A DNA stretch of 64,000 nucleotides from Muribaculaceae bacterium (GTDB lineage Bacteria; Pseudomonadota; Alphaproteobacteria; Rs-D84), in NCBI GenBank assembly GCA_023665245.1, contig JAMPEH010000001.1, positions 248,001-312,000 on the forward strand. Direction: 5' to 3'. The position numbers were made by a program, and so were the translations under genes. Within the stretch, counting starts at the first letter, position 1; every line of letters starts with the position of its first letter. Of the stretch, positions 63,722 to 64,000 are shown piece by piece. The notes under the pieces were generated by a model, which saw nothing but the letters and a program-made list of their open reading frames with translations, did not search any database and was not told the origin of the DNA.

Positions 63722-64000
63722 ATGTCATTAAAGTTTGATTTGATTACAACTGATGGTAATGCGCGTCGCGGGCGGGTGCACACGGCGCACGGTGACTTTG
63801 AAACACCTGCATTTATGGCGGTGGGCACGGCGGCCACGGTCAAGGCGTTAACCATGGACCAGGTTGCGGCAACTGGTACCCAGGTTATTTTGGGTAATAC
63901 ATATCATTTGATGATGCGCCCGGGCGGTGATTTGGTTGAAAAAATGGGTGGCCTGCATAAATTTTGCGGCTGGCACGGACCTATCTTAACCGATTCTGGT
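63722..64000 (+). CDS. tgt: tRNA-guanine transglycosylase, 5' part
   Basis: Exchanges guanine 34 of GUN tRNAs for preQ1, the step before QueA. Only the first 93 residues are inside the window. [34 protein letters not shown] and ILTDSG (start of the catalytic Asp region) are diagnostic. GGGGAGGAAAAGACA precedes the ATG. Cut by the window edge. Confidence 0.95.
   Translation, partial: MSLKFDLITTDGNARRGRVHTAHGDFETPAFMAVGTAATVKALTMDQVAATGTQVILGNTYHLMMRPGGDLVEKMGGLHKFCGWHGPILTDSG

Overview
The window looks like a chromosome segment of a host-associated, AT-leaning alphaproteobacterium, probably an uncultured gut lineage with a reduced genome. This is inferred from gene content: groES-groEL behind an RpoH-type promoter, LigA, MurJ, BamD, an FtsH-TilS pair and queA/tgt, plus several small secreted Cys-rich proteins. 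The genetic code appears standard. Promoters are very legible (TTGAYT, 17 bp, TATAAT).

About 1-16.4 kb is accessory DNA: umuDC; small orphan genes; a LexA/S24-type DNA-binding domain without its protease; a tyrosine-recombinase remnant; a phage-like head-morphogenesis fragment with a GH108 endolysin and its degenerate secreted paralogue; an AAA_14/DUF4143 ATPase; a frameshifted XRE/ImmA pair; a complete type III restriction-modification system whose Mod carries 81-bp tandem repeats; a serine recombinase; and an excisionase-like gene. It ends at the 3' side of a tRNA-Asn gene, the usual landmark of an integrated island. A second serine recombinase lies beyond the tRNA. From 17.3 to 21.1 kb there is a three-gene surface-glycan operon (GT2, HAD-like, GT8).

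From 21 kb on the content is mostly housekeeping: fabI, ligA, a class A PBP, an ABC exporter, outer-membrane barrels, comM, lepB-rnc-secG, prmC, two M23 peptidases, groSL, HIT, LOG, tilS-ftsH, an MBL hydrolase, guaC-like, NYN, tRNA-Arg, tdk, htpX, Smr, bamD, murJ, rlpA-like, dcd, era, queA, an M16 peptidase and the start of tgt.

The most striking signal is a five-copy family of structured 5' leaders (about 2.08, 23.5, 39.6, 48.1 and 49.6 kb; both strands). Each has a 5' hairpin, then three mutually complementary segments (1 pairs with 2; 2 pairs with 3), then an intrinsic terminator just before the ribosome-binding site. The sequences differ between copies but the three-way complementarity is kept, as expected of an attenuator or riboswitch. 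Four copies precede genes for secreted Cys-rich proteins, three of which share a C-terminal motif. One copy precedes a 36-residue Arg-rich peptide. A second recurrent signal is TATAAT placed 6-7 nt before the start ATG, which implies leaderless mRNAs for several genes, including a divergent pair (prmC / M23 peptidase) sharing one palindromic ATTATAAT.
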